64,000 nucleotides of DNA from Streptomyces acidiscabies. Lineage in GTDB: Bacteria > Actinomycetota > Actinomycetes > Streptomycetales > Streptomycetaceae. Under the pieces are notes generated by a model. The model had not been told where the DNA came from. It saw nothing but the letters and a program-made list of their open reading frames with translations, and searched no databases. Shown here piece by piece: positions 50,441 through 57,850 of this stretch. The translations under genes were made by a program, and so were the position numbers. Within the stretch, counting starts at the first letter, position 1. The number at the start of each line of letters is the position of its first letter. Location of the stretch: positions 2,438,001-2,502,000 of the forward strand of contig NZ_JAGJBY010000001.1 of the NCBI RefSeq assembly GCF_020010905.1, given 5' to 3'.

Positions 50441-51360
50441 CCGGCCCCCTCGTCACCGTCACCGGCGTGACCGACGTCGACGTACCGAACCTCACCGCGC
50501 GCGTCGCCGGTACCGAGATCGGCGCGCGCACCCTGAACGAACTGCGCGCCCGGCTCGCCGACGAGCTGTACCGGACGTTCCACCAGGGCGCGCGCCCGGC
50601 CGCCGTGCACCCCCGCGACCTCGTGGACCCGGCGCTGGAGGCGGAGCTGAAGGCCGCCGTCCCGCACCCGGCCGTCCGCGTCCCCACCCGCCTGCTGTCC
50701 GAGGACGGCGAGGAGGCGACCGTCGTCCTGGCCGGAGTGCGGGTGCGGGTCCCGCGTGCGCGGGTGCGTACGGAGGACGGTGCCGCCGTGGAGGGCGGTG
50801 TCACCGTCGAACTGCCGCCGTACCGGCCCTCGTTGTCCCCCGGCTTCCTGTCCGTGGTGGGGTCGCGGCTGCCCCACGCGAAGGGCGGTCCCGTCCTGCG
50901 GATCTACCTGCACGTGCCGGACGCGGGGGCCGCCCCGGCGGTGTGGGGTGCGGTGCTGCGCGGGCTGGAGGACGCGGGGCTGCCGTACCGGGCGAAGATC
51001 CTCTCCCACCCGGACCGGTACCCCCGCAGGGACGCCATGGTCGTCTACGTCACCGACGAGGTGGAGCGCGCCGTCGACACCGTCGCCCGCGCCCCGCTCG
51101 ACCTGGCCGAACCGGTCTCGCCGTTCACGCGGGCCCTCGCGCCGGGCCTCTCCCTCGCCTGGGACCCCGCCCCGCGCGCGGGCGCGGCCCGCCGGCCGAG
51201 CTTCGGCCAGCACCGGGCGCGCGCCTGCGCCGACGGGCTCGTCGACCACGCGCGGTACGGCATCCCTGTCGCCGAAGCCGTCGCGCGGGCGCTGCGGGCC
51301 GCCGGCGCGGACCCGGCACTGCCCCACCGCAACCTCGACAGCCCCTGCCCCGCCCTGTGA
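50437..51360 (+). CDS. HopA1-family RiPP enzyme (LxmY / TvaD-like lyase or cyclase)
   Basis: A 307-residue protein starting at GTG 50437, overlapping the kinase stop. The HopA1 signatures are clear: LADELYRTFHQGARP, VRVRVPRARV, PSLSPGFLSVVGSR, LRIYLHV, GLPYRAKILSHPDRYPRRDA, PFTRALAPGLSLAWDP, SFGQHRARACADGLVDHARYG and a late NLDSPCP. Actinobacterial HopA1 proteins pair with APH-type kinases in class V lanthipeptide and thioamitide loci, where they are implicated in phosphate elimination and/or cyclisation. It directly precedes the precursor gene. Confidence 0.85.
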   Translation: MTGPLVTVTGVTDVDVPNLTARVAGTEIGARTLNELRARLADELYRTFHQGARPAAVHPRDLVDPALEAELKAAVPHPAVRVPTRLLSEDGEEATVVLAGVRVRVPRARVRTEDGAAVEGGVTVELPPYRPSLSPGFLSVVGSRLPHAKGGPVLRIYLHVPDAGAAPAVWGAVLRGLEDAGLPYRAKILSHPDRYPRRDAMVVYVTDEVERAVDTVARAPLDLAEPVSPFTRALAPGLSLAWDPAPRAGAARRPSFGQHRARACADGLVDHARYGIPVAEAVARALRAAGADPALPHRNLDSPCPAL

Positions 51361-51362
51361 CT

Positions 51363-51391
51363 TCCCTCCCGCCGGACCCCGGCGGGAGGGA
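51363..51391 (+). terminator. perfect hairpin between the HopA1 gene and the RiPP precursor
   Basis: The 13-bp stem TCCCTCCCGCCGG / CCGGCGGGAGGGA has an ACC loop and begins three bases after the HopA1 stop. It lies 29 bases before the precursor ATG. It could attenuate read-through, or protect a processed precursor mRNA. Confidence 0.75.
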
Positions 51392-51420
51392 GAACCGGAA
51401 AACCAACGGAGGAGAACACC

Positions 51421-51582
51421 ATGAAGATCGAGAACCCGGCCGAGAACCTGGTCCGCGGCTACCGCACCTACACCGACGGCGACCAGGTCGCCCAGGTCGC
51501 GGGCGTCGAAGGCCCGGAGACGACGGCGTCCATCACCACCGCGACGCCCGTCATCACCACCACGCTGATCTTCGACTGCTAG
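51421..51582 (+). CDS. RiPP precursor peptide, Thr-rich core with C-terminal Cys
   Basis: A 53-residue peptide starting at ATG 51421 behind a strong GGAGGAG site. Residues 1-33 look like a leader (MKIENPAENLVRGYRTYT, then DGDQVAQVAGVEGPE). Residues 34-53 form the likely core: TTASITTATP followed by VITTTLIFDC, with eight Thr, one Ser and one Cys, the last residue. Thr48 and Cys53 have the same T-x4-C spacing as the macrocycle of thioamitides such as thioviridamide, where decarboxylated Cys and a dehydrated Thr/Ser form AviMeCys/AviCys. Other Thr residues could become Dhb. It is flanked on both sides by hairpins and lies between the HopA1 and pseudokinase genes. Confidence 0.88.
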   Translation: MKIENPAENLVRGYRTYTDGDQVAQVAGVEGPETTASITTATPVITTTLIFDC

Positions 51583-51597
51583 TCGGAGCCGGCATCC

Positions 51598-51631
51598 GCT
51601 CCGGGGCCCGGTCCGCGCCGGGCCCCGGAGC
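51598..51631 (+). terminator. perfect hairpin downstream of the RiPP precursor
   Basis: A 14-bp perfect stem, GCTCCGGGGCCCGG / CCGGGCCCCGGAGC, with a six-base loop, starts 16 bases after the precursor stop. It has no U-tract but is very stable and would give partial termination, leaving the precursor the most abundant product of the operon. Confidence 0.78.
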
Positions 51632-51654
51632 TCCACCCGACGAAAGGCACCGGC

Positions 51655-52551
51655 ATGTCCGGAGAGGTCGTCGTCTCGTACGGCACCCCCGCGTCGACCA
51701 CACACGTCCTGTGGCAGGGCCCGCACAGCTTCCGCTGGCACCGGGTGCCCGGGGAGAGCGCGATCAAGGCGGCTGGTGCGGTGCCGGACGGGCTGCGGGG
51801 CGTCTTCGCGCGGGCGGGCACCGGAAGTGTCCGGTTCGCCGTGCCCGAGCTCGTACCCGAGGGTGGGTCTGTCCAGGTCCTGCCCGACGCCGTCAGCATC
51901 GGCTGGCACCTGCTCGCGGGGAGCGCTCTGCCCAGGGAGTACGCGGACGTCGTCCGGCGCGTGGGCGGTGCGGTGCGCGGCCTGCACGCGGGCGCCGAGG
52001 GGGCCTGCGGGACCGTGCCCTGGCTCGACGGGCTGGCCCGTTGGCTCGCCGAGCGGCCCGACCCGGTGGCGGCGCGCGTGCTGCGGCGGATCGGCGAGGA
52101 GCGCTTCACGCGGCTCGCGCAGTGGGCGGCTCTTGCGGCCGTGCCGGGCGGGGTGCTGCTCGGCACGCTGTCGCCCGGGGTGATCGTCGTCGACCGGCGC
52201 GACCGGGCCGCGCACGTCCTCGTCAGCGCCGAGGCCGGGTACGGCGCTCCCGCGCTCGACCTCGGCACGCTCGCCGAGGCCCTGTCCACGTCCGTCGCGG
52301 TCGCCTCCCGGGGTGCGCACCGGGCGCCGGGCAACCTCGACTACGGCGTCCTGTGGGACGCGTTCACCGCCGGGTACGGGGGCGGTTCTCCGCGCGCCGA
52401 CGTGGAGCGCGCCGCCGTCCTCAGGCGCGTGCATCGGCTGCGCAGCATCAGCGGCCACCTCGGGGACAACGCCGTCTTCGACGAACAACTCGCCGCTCTG
52501 CCCGACCTGGTGGACGGCGACACCGTCGTCCCGCTCGACCGGAGGAACTGA
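51655..52551 (+). CDS. APH-fold pseudokinase of the RiPP cluster (TvaE/LxmX-like position)
   Basis: A 298-residue protein starting at ATG 51655 behind AAAGG. Its C-terminal half follows the APH fold, but the catalytic loop that should read HxDL is VLLGTLSPGVIVV and the DxE/DWE metal motif is VLVSAEAGYGAPALDLGTLAEAL, so all phosphotransfer residues are missing. The trailing DLGTLAEAL and the helices after it match active APH proteins. Thioamitide clusters also contain a second, degenerate phosphotransferase. A scaffolding or lyase role with the kinase and HopA1 protein is likely. Confidence 0.72.
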   Translation: MSGEVVVSYGTPASTTHVLWQGPHSFRWHRVPGESAIKAAGAVPDGLRGVFARAGTGSVRFAVPELVPEGGSVQVLPDAVSIGWHLLAGSALPREYADVVRRVGGAVRGLHAGAEGACGTVPWLDGLARWLAERPDPVAARVLRRIGEERFTRLAQWAALAAVPGGVLLGTLSPGVIVVDRRDRAAHVLVSAEAGYGAPALDLGTLAEALSTSVAVASRGAHRAPGNLDYGVLWDAFTAGYGGGSPRADVERAAVLRRVHRLRSISGHLGDNAVFDEQLAALPDLVDGDTVVPLDRRN

Positions 52552-53328
52552 ATGAGTGCGTTGAAGGGAACGGGTGCGTTGAACGGAACGGGTGTGTTGA
52601 ACGGCCGGAAGGCCGTCGTCACCGGGGCCTCCCGGGGCGTCGGCAGGGCGATCGCGCTGCGGCTCGCCGCCGACGGGGCGGCCGTCGTGGTCGGCTACCA
52701 CCAGGGCGAGTCCGCCGCGAAGTCCTGCGCCGAGGAGATCCGGGCGGCCGGGGGGACGGCGCACACCGTCGGCGCCGACCTCGCCGACCTGGAGCAGGTC
52801 CGCGCCTTCATGACCCGCGCGGGGGAGCTGCTGGGCGGGCTGGACATCGTCGTCAACAACGCCGCCGAGTCCGAGCAGGTCGCCATCGCCGACGCCGACG
52901 ACACGCACTACGAGCGCGTCATGGCCGTCAACGCGCGGGCGCCCTTCTTCATCATGCAGTGCGCCCAGGCGGTGCTCGGCGAGGGCGGGCGCATCATCAA
53001 CATCTCCAGCATCGCCACGTCGCTGTCGGCGCCCGGGGCCGCCGTGTACGCCGGGAGCAAGGCCGCGCTCGAACGCTTCACGACCACCGCCGCGCACGAG
53101 CTCGGACCCCGGGGAATCACCGTCAACGCGATCGCGCCGGGCACGGTCGACACGGACATGCTGCGCGAGCTGCACGGGGAGCGGGCACGGGAGGCACTCG
53201 CCGCGGTGACGCCTCTGCGGCGGCTGGGGCGGGGGGATGACATCGCGGGGGTGGTGGCTTTTCTCGCCGGGGGTGATGCGGCGTTCGTCACGGGGCAGAC
53301 GATTGCGGTGAACGGGGGGTTCCGCTGA
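52552..53328 (+). CDS. short-chain dehydrogenase/reductase of the RiPP cluster
   Basis: A 258-residue classical SDR starting at ATG 52552 directly after the pseudokinase stop, behind GGAGGAAC. The cofactor motif is VVTGASRGVGRAIAL, followed by VVNNAAES (NNAG variant), the catalytic Ser in INISSIAT, Tyr/Lys in VYAGSKAAL (Y-x3-K), and APGTVDTDM. The N-terminus has an unusual internal repeat (ALKGTG-ALNGTG-VLNG) encoded by an 18-bp tandem repeat. SDRs such as ElxO reduce the N-terminal oxoacyl group of RiPPs; that role fits here but is inference. Confidence 0.88.
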   Translation: MSALKGTGALNGTGVLNGRKAVVTGASRGVGRAIALRLAADGAAVVVGYHQGESAAKSCAEEIRAAGGTAHTVGADLADLEQVRAFMTRAGELLGGLDIVVNNAAESEQVAIADADDTHYERVMAVNARAPFFIMQCAQAVLGEGGRIINISSIATSLSAPGAAVYAGSKAALERFTTTAAHELGPRGITVNAIAPGTVDTDMLRELHGERAREALAAVTPLRRLGRGDDIAGVVAFLAGGDAAFVTGQTIAVNGGFR

Positions 53329-53437
53329 GGCGAGGGTTTTCGCGGCGGCGGGGGCCTCGGAGGGGATGAGGGTTTCCGCGGCAGCGGGGGCCTTCGCCGC
53401 ACCGAAGGCCTTTGCCGTGCCGAGGACTGCGAGCCGG

Positions 53438-54400
53438 AGGCTCCGCCAAGGTGCCGTGCCGGGGGCCGTCCGCCGGGGGTTTCGCCAGGGTGCCGGGTTG
53501 AGGGCTGTCCGCCCGGGGTTCCGCGAGGGGGCTGGGTTGAGGGCTGTCCGGCCGGGGTTCCGCGAGGGTGCCGGGCCGAGGGCCGCCAGGATGGGGTTCC
53601 GCCAGGGTGGTGTGCCGAGTCCCGCTCGGCGGGGGTTTCGCGCTGCGCCGAGGTCCGCTTGCCCGAGGCTTCGCCAGGGTGCCAGGCCGAGGGCTGTCCG
53701 CCCGGGGTTCCGCCAAGGCGCCGGGCTGAGGGCTGCGTGCCGGAGGCGTTGCCAGGGTGGTGTGCTGAGGACCGCCCGGATGGGGTTCCGCCAGGGTGGT
53801 GCGCTGAGTCCCGCTCGGCGGGGGTTTCGCCGGGGTGCCGGGCCGAGGGGCGTCCGACCGGGGTTCCGCCGGGGTGCCGGGCTGAGGGCTGTCCGCCTGG
53901 GGTTCCGCCAGGGTGCCGGGTTGAGGGTTGCGTGCCGGAGGCGTTGCCAGGGTGGTGCGCTGAGTCCCGCTCGGCGGGGGTTTCGCCGGGGTGCCGGGCC
54001 GAGGGCTGCGCGTCGGAGGCTTTGCCAGGGTGCCGTGCTGAGGACCGCCTGGATGGGGTTCCGCCAAGGGACCGCGTCGAGGGCCGTCCGCCTGGGGTTC
54101 CGCCAGGGTGCCGGGCTGAGGGTGGTCCGGATGGAGTTCCGCCGGGGCGCTGTGCCGAGGTCCGTTTGTCCGAGGCTTCGCCAGGGCGCCGCGTCGAGGA
54201 CCGTCCGCCGGGGGTTTTGCCAGGGTGACGAGCTGAGGGTCGTCCGCCAGGTGTTCCGCGAGGGTGGTGCGCTGAGGACCGCCCAGATGGGGTTCCGCCA
54301 GGGTGGTGCGCTGAGTCCTGCCCGGTGGGGGTTCCGCCAGAGCGCCGTGCCCAGGGGCGTCCGGCGGGGGTTTCGCCAGGGCGTGCGGGTGGTCAGGGGG
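53438..54400. repeat. 39-bp tandem repeat array, about 25 copies
   Basis: A continuous array of roughly 25 units of 39 bp, typified by GGGGTTCCGCCAGGGTGCCG followed by GGTTGAGGGCTGTCCGCCC. All units are 39 bp except one 33-bp unit, so every reading frame that is open in one unit stays open throughout. The plus-strand frame reads as Arg/Gly-rich 13-mers (GFRQGAGLRAVRP); minus-strand frames read as Pro-rich 13-mers. Codon bias favours none of them clearly. It fills the 1.1-kb gap between the SDR and O-methyltransferase genes, which has no other gene. Confidence 0.85.
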
Positions 54401-54461
54401 TTGGTGGGGGTCCGCGTGGCGGGTGGTTCGGGTGCCTCGCCACGCGATCCGGGGTGGTTCC

Positions 54462-55133
54462 TCAGGGTAGGACCCTTGCCAGGGCGAAGCCGTCGTAGCC
54501 CTTTGTGCCCACCGTTTGGATTGCTGTGCCGGTCAGGCGGGGGTGGGTGGCGATGAGGTGGAGGGCCGCTCGGGTGCCCTGGATGTCGCCGGCCGGGGTG
54601 TCCGCGTCGATCACTCGGCCGCCCCTCACCACGTTGTCGACGATGATCAGGGCGCCCGCGCTGGTGAGCTTCAGGGCCCACTCGACGTAGTGCGGGTTGT
54701 TCGCCTTGTCCGCGTCGATGAAGACGAGGTCGAAGGGCGGCGGGTTCTCGTCGGCCAGCAGGGGTAGGGACGTCAGGGCCTCGCCCACGCGGACCTCCAC
54801 GATCTTGTCGAGGCCGGCTCGCGCGATGTTCCGCTCGGCGACGTCCGCGTGCTTGCGGCTGTACTCCAGCGTGACGAGGCGGCCGTCCTCCGGGAGCGCC
54901 CGCGCCAGGCAGATCGTGCTGTAACCCCCCAGCGTCCCGATCTCCAGGATCCGCCGGGCTCCCTGGATCTCGGCGAGGAGCTGAAGCAGCTTCCCCTGAC
55001 CGGCCGACACACTGATCGGCGGCAGCCCCGCCGCCTCGCTCTCCCGCAGCGCGGCCGTCAATACCTCGTCCCTCAGCCCCAGTTCCTCCTCGAAGTACCC
55101 GTCCACCGATGCCCAGAGCTGCTCGTCGCTCAT
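54462..55133 (-). CDS. class I SAM-dependent O-methyltransferase (Methyltransf_3)
   Basis: A 223-residue catechol/caffeoyl-CoA-type O-methyltransferase starting at ATG 55133. Motif I is RRILEIGTLGGYSTICLARAL, then RLVTLEYSRKHADVAERNIARAG, the metal/catalytic strand PPPFDLVFIDADKANNPHYVEWAL, and ALIIVDNVVRGGRV (second metal ligands DN). Such enzymes are common housekeeping or secondary-metabolism genes in Streptomyces. It converges on the 39-bp repeat array opposite the SDR gene. I see nothing tying it to the RiPP except proximity. Confidence 0.88.
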   Translation of the reverse strand: MSDEQLWASVDGYFEEELGLRDEVLTAALRESEAAGLPPISVSAGQGKLLQLLAEIQGARRILEIGTLGGYSTICLARALPEDGRLVTLEYSRKHADVAERNIARAGLDKIVEVRVGEALTSLPLLADENPPPFDLVFIDADKANNPHYVEWALKLTSAGALIIVDNVVRGGRVIDADTPAGDIQGTRAALHLIATHPRLTGTAIQTVGTKGYDGFALARVLP

Positions 55134-55271
55134 AGTCCCCTGCCTCTCCACGCTGTCTGACCCGACCAACGGGTACCACGCTCGCCGGAGTTCCCGCCGC
55201 TCATTCCCGAGCACCCGGTTTCACCCGTTCGGCGTACGCGGCCCCCGAACTTCCCTGCCCGTCCGCCGAGT

Positions 55272-57512
55272 TCATCTGCTCTGCCTCGGCACCTGCTGCA
55301 CACGGCGGTGCTTGTGGCGCGTACCGAACGTGTTCTGGTTCAACGGCGGCGCACAGAAGGGGTACTTGTGAAGCCCTGCCGCCCCGGGGGACGTGAAGAG
55401 GTGCGCCGTACCGCCGTCCGTCGTCGGCATAGGAGGGGCGTACGGCGGAACACTCGGCATCGGCGGCACACGTGGCGCGGACCGGGGGATCGGCGGCGCC
55501 TCGTACACGCCGTGGCTCTCACTTGCCGGCGGCATCTCCGGGAACGGCGGAACACCTACCGTCGGAGCAGCGTCCGGCACCGGCGGAACCCCAGCACCGG
55601 ACGTCCGCTCCGTCACGTCACCCCATGACACCCCGTCCGGTGCCGTCCTCGGCCTGGGCGGAATCACGGTCGCCGGAACCTCTTCCGGGAGGACAGACAC
55701 CCCGTCGCCGTACGACGCCGAGGTACCCCCACGCCCGGGCACCGGCTCCGACCACCAAGGACTCCCGGCCGCCGCTACCCCTCCCACGGCAAAGTCGGCA
55801 CCCACAGTCGGCGCAGTACTCGGCATCGACGGAATCCCGTCCCCCGACGGCATTGCCTCGGGGGCCGACGAGAACCCGCCGATCGGCGCCACTCCCGGCA
55901 GAGGAGGAACCCCATCGACCGGTATCGAGGCACCCCCGCGCGCGGGCGCCGCACTCTGCACCGGCGTCTTCGGAGCTGATCCGGCAGAGGCCCCCTCGCG
56001 CGCGGGAGCCGCCACCCCCACCTCCCCTCCCCGCGACCACATCGACGGGGCCCCCTCGCGCGCGGACGCCGCCCCCGACCACCGAGGCCCCTCGACCGGC
56101 GACGCCCCCTCCGGCGCGAAGCCTGTAGGCGCCGTCCCCGGCATCGGCGGAATCCCGCCCACCCCTGGCTCCGTCGAACCCGCACCCGCCCCCGGTCCCG
56201 CCGCACCTGCACCTGTCCCCGGCTCCGCCCCCACCGAACCCCCCACCACCGGCGCCCCCTTAGGCATAGGCGGAACCCCACCCCCGCCACCCCCCACCCG
56301 CGCGCGAAGCACCGCCAACGCCTCAGCCACCCGCGCAGTGATGCCGCTCAGCGGTGTCTCCTCCGTCGTGCCGGTCATTGCTGGCGTGCTCCCTTCAAGT
56401 GAGGTGGTCAGAAACCCGCGCCGACGGCGCCCCGTACGCGCGCGGTTGCCCCGCACCGCGAGATGGATCGCGGTCCCGGCCAGCGCGAGGATCACGGCGG
56501 CCACCGTGAGAAGCCACGCAGGGATGCCGGCGAGCGTGCGGAGCCGGTCGGCGTAGACGACTTGCCGGACAGGCGTGTCGGAGGCGGCGCGGCGGAGTAC
56601 GGGGTCGGTGGTGACGAGCGTGGGGAGATTGACGGCGATCGCCGTCAGGTAGGGGGTTTCGCGGGAGAACGCCGACAGAGAGCCGGAAACCGTCGGTACC
56701 CGCCCCGCGTACGTCACGCGCGGGCGCGAGCCGCCGATCGCGGAGACCGGCTCCACGCGATGCGCAGCGAGGACGTACAGCGACAGGGCCACCGGCGTAG
56801 AGGCCAGCCGCATCGGGTACACCGGCGCCTGCGCGGCGAACGTGACGTGGAGCGGGTCAAGGGCGCCCCTGAGGGCGCCGTACGCGGCCGGGGCGAGCTT
56901 GATCGCGACGTACTGCCAGCGCAGCGCCACGTACGGCCTCAGGGCGTCCTGGAGGCCCGCGGGGAGGTCGAAGCCGCCCGCGCGCAGCCACGCGGAGAGC
57001 GCGGCGGGGTCGGTGGCGGAGAGATGCGTCACGGTGAACGGACCGAGCCGCTGGTCGGCGACGACACCGACACCGGGGCGCGGACCCGGCGGGAGAGGCC
57101 CCCGGTCGGCACCGGACGTGAGCGGCCAGTCGCCGTCCTGCGGCCAGAAGTGCTGCCGGGTGCGGTACGAGGGCACCGTGACCGCCGCCAGCTGATCGAA
57201 CAGAGCGGGATCACCCAGCTCCACCGAGGCCCTCGCGGGCACCGGTAACAGCCACCCCGCGTCCGGCGCGTCGCCCGCGACGGTCAGCCGGGTCACGATC
57301 TGCTCCCGCGCACCGTCCCACCGGACGACGGAAACCTCCCGCGTGACCGCAGCGCGCCGGTCGTCCCCGGCGATCAGCGCCCCGCCCGCGTACGCGGGGG
57401 CAACCGGCAGGAGGACGGCCGGCAGCAGGAGAACGGTCAGCGCACGCGCGCGTAAGGAGGTGAATGAACCTTTCGCCGCTTCTTGTCGTCTCCACGGAAA
57501 ACCGACCACCAT
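55272..57512 (-). CDS. DUF2330 membrane protein with long Pro/Gly-rich cytosolic tail
   Basis: A 746-residue protein starting at ATG 57512. A signal peptide (residues 20-42, ending AYAGG) leads to an extracytoplasmic DUF2330 domain to about residue 330 (AGWLLPVPARASVELGDP and FTVTHLSATDPAALSAWLRAGGFDLP), then one transmembrane helix (ILALAGTAIHLAVRG region). The remaining 370 residues are low complexity with a recurring G-[IV]-PP-[ML]-P-x-xAP motif (GGIPPMPGTAP), repeated about ten times, and a basic end. The tail should be cytosolic and disordered. Function unknown. Confidence 0.85.
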   Translation of the reverse strand: MVVGFPWRRQEAAKGSFTSLRARALTVLLLPAVLLPVAPAYAGGALIAGDDRRAAVTREVSVVRWDGAREQIVTRLTVAGDAPDAGWLLPVPARASVELGDPALFDQLAAVTVPSYRTRQHFWPQDGDWPLTSGADRGPLPPGPRPGVGVVADQRLGPFTVTHLSATDPAALSAWLRAGGFDLPAGLQDALRPYVALRWQYVAIKLAPAAYGALRGALDPLHVTFAAQAPVYPMRLASTPVALSLYVLAAHRVEPVSAIGGSRPRVTYAGRVPTVSGSLSAFSRETPYLTAIAVNLPTLVTTDPVLRRAASDTPVRQVVYADRLRTLAGIPAWLLTVAAVILALAGTAIHLAVRGNRARTGRRRRGFLTTSLEGSTPAMTGTTEETPLSGITARVAEALAVLRARVGGGGGGVPPMPKGAPVVGGSVGAEPGTGAGAAGPGAGAGSTEPGVGGIPPMPGTAPTGFAPEGASPVEGPRWSGAASAREGAPSMWSRGGEVGVAAPAREGASAGSAPKTPVQSAAPARGGASIPVDGVPPLPGVAPIGGFSSAPEAMPSGDGIPSMPSTAPTVGADFAVGGVAAAGSPWWSEPVPGRGGTSASYGDGVSVLPEEVPATVIPPRPRTAPDGVSWGDVTERTSGAGVPPVPDAAPTVGVPPFPEMPPASESHGVYEAPPIPRSAPRVPPMPSVPPYAPPMPTTDGGTAHLFTSPGAAGLHKYPFCAPPLNQNTFGTRHKHRRVQQVPRQSR

Positions 57513-57850
57513 GCTCGAAGCCCTCCGTAGTCATCCGTCACTACTTGTAGTGCTGTGACCCGCGCGGGTCTACGACGGTACGGGCGGAGCAGGGGTTCCG
57601 TTCGGCGCCGTTCCAAATCCCGCCCATGAGACGGGCGAAAACAGCCCCCGAGGACACGACCTGCCCGGACACGCACTATCGTCTTCCGGACAAAAGGAGA
57701 TGGGCTGCCAGGTGAAGCAGGGGTGACCTGCGTCTCTGTCAGGGGGAGAGGCGTGCCCGTAGGGTTCGTCCGGAGGAAACCCCTGGTGGGCCTCCGGGAG
57801 AACCACCAGACAAGCGGGATCGAACGAACGGGGCGGGAGGCCTACCAGCC
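57513..57850. promoter_or_regulatory. divergent intergenic region DUF2330 / GT87-PAP2
   Basis: A 338-bp gap with no convincing gene. It has a 14-bp inverted repeat, CACTAC-TT-GTAGTG (57539-57552), beside the DUF2330 start, and a possible structured leader before the GT87 gene in which GGTTCGTCCGGAGG and GGGCCTCCGGGAG can pair. I recognise no known riboswitch. Confidence 0.35.

Noticed and set aside
53366..54556. 396-codon plus-strand frame made of 13-residue repeats as a real protein
   Set aside because: Its ATG has no spaced ribosome-binding site, three minus-strand frames are equally open, and codon-position GC does not favour it. Kept as a repeat array and reported as an open question.
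54462..55133. O-methyltransferase as a tailoring enzyme of the RiPP cluster
   Set aside because: It is on the opposite strand, separated by the 1-kb repeat array, and resembles a common housekeeping-type family.
50233..55179. 1,648-codon minus-strand open frame across the RiPP genes and the 39-bp array
   Set aside because: It is antisense to four recognisable genes and is kept open by GC bias and the repeat. Its translation has no domain pattern.
57703..57729. Nine-codon upstream frame (MGCQVKQG) before the GT87-PAP2 gene as a leader peptide
   Set aside because: The AGGAG sequence touches the ATG with no spacing, so it would not initiate efficiently, and no attenuator structure is clear.
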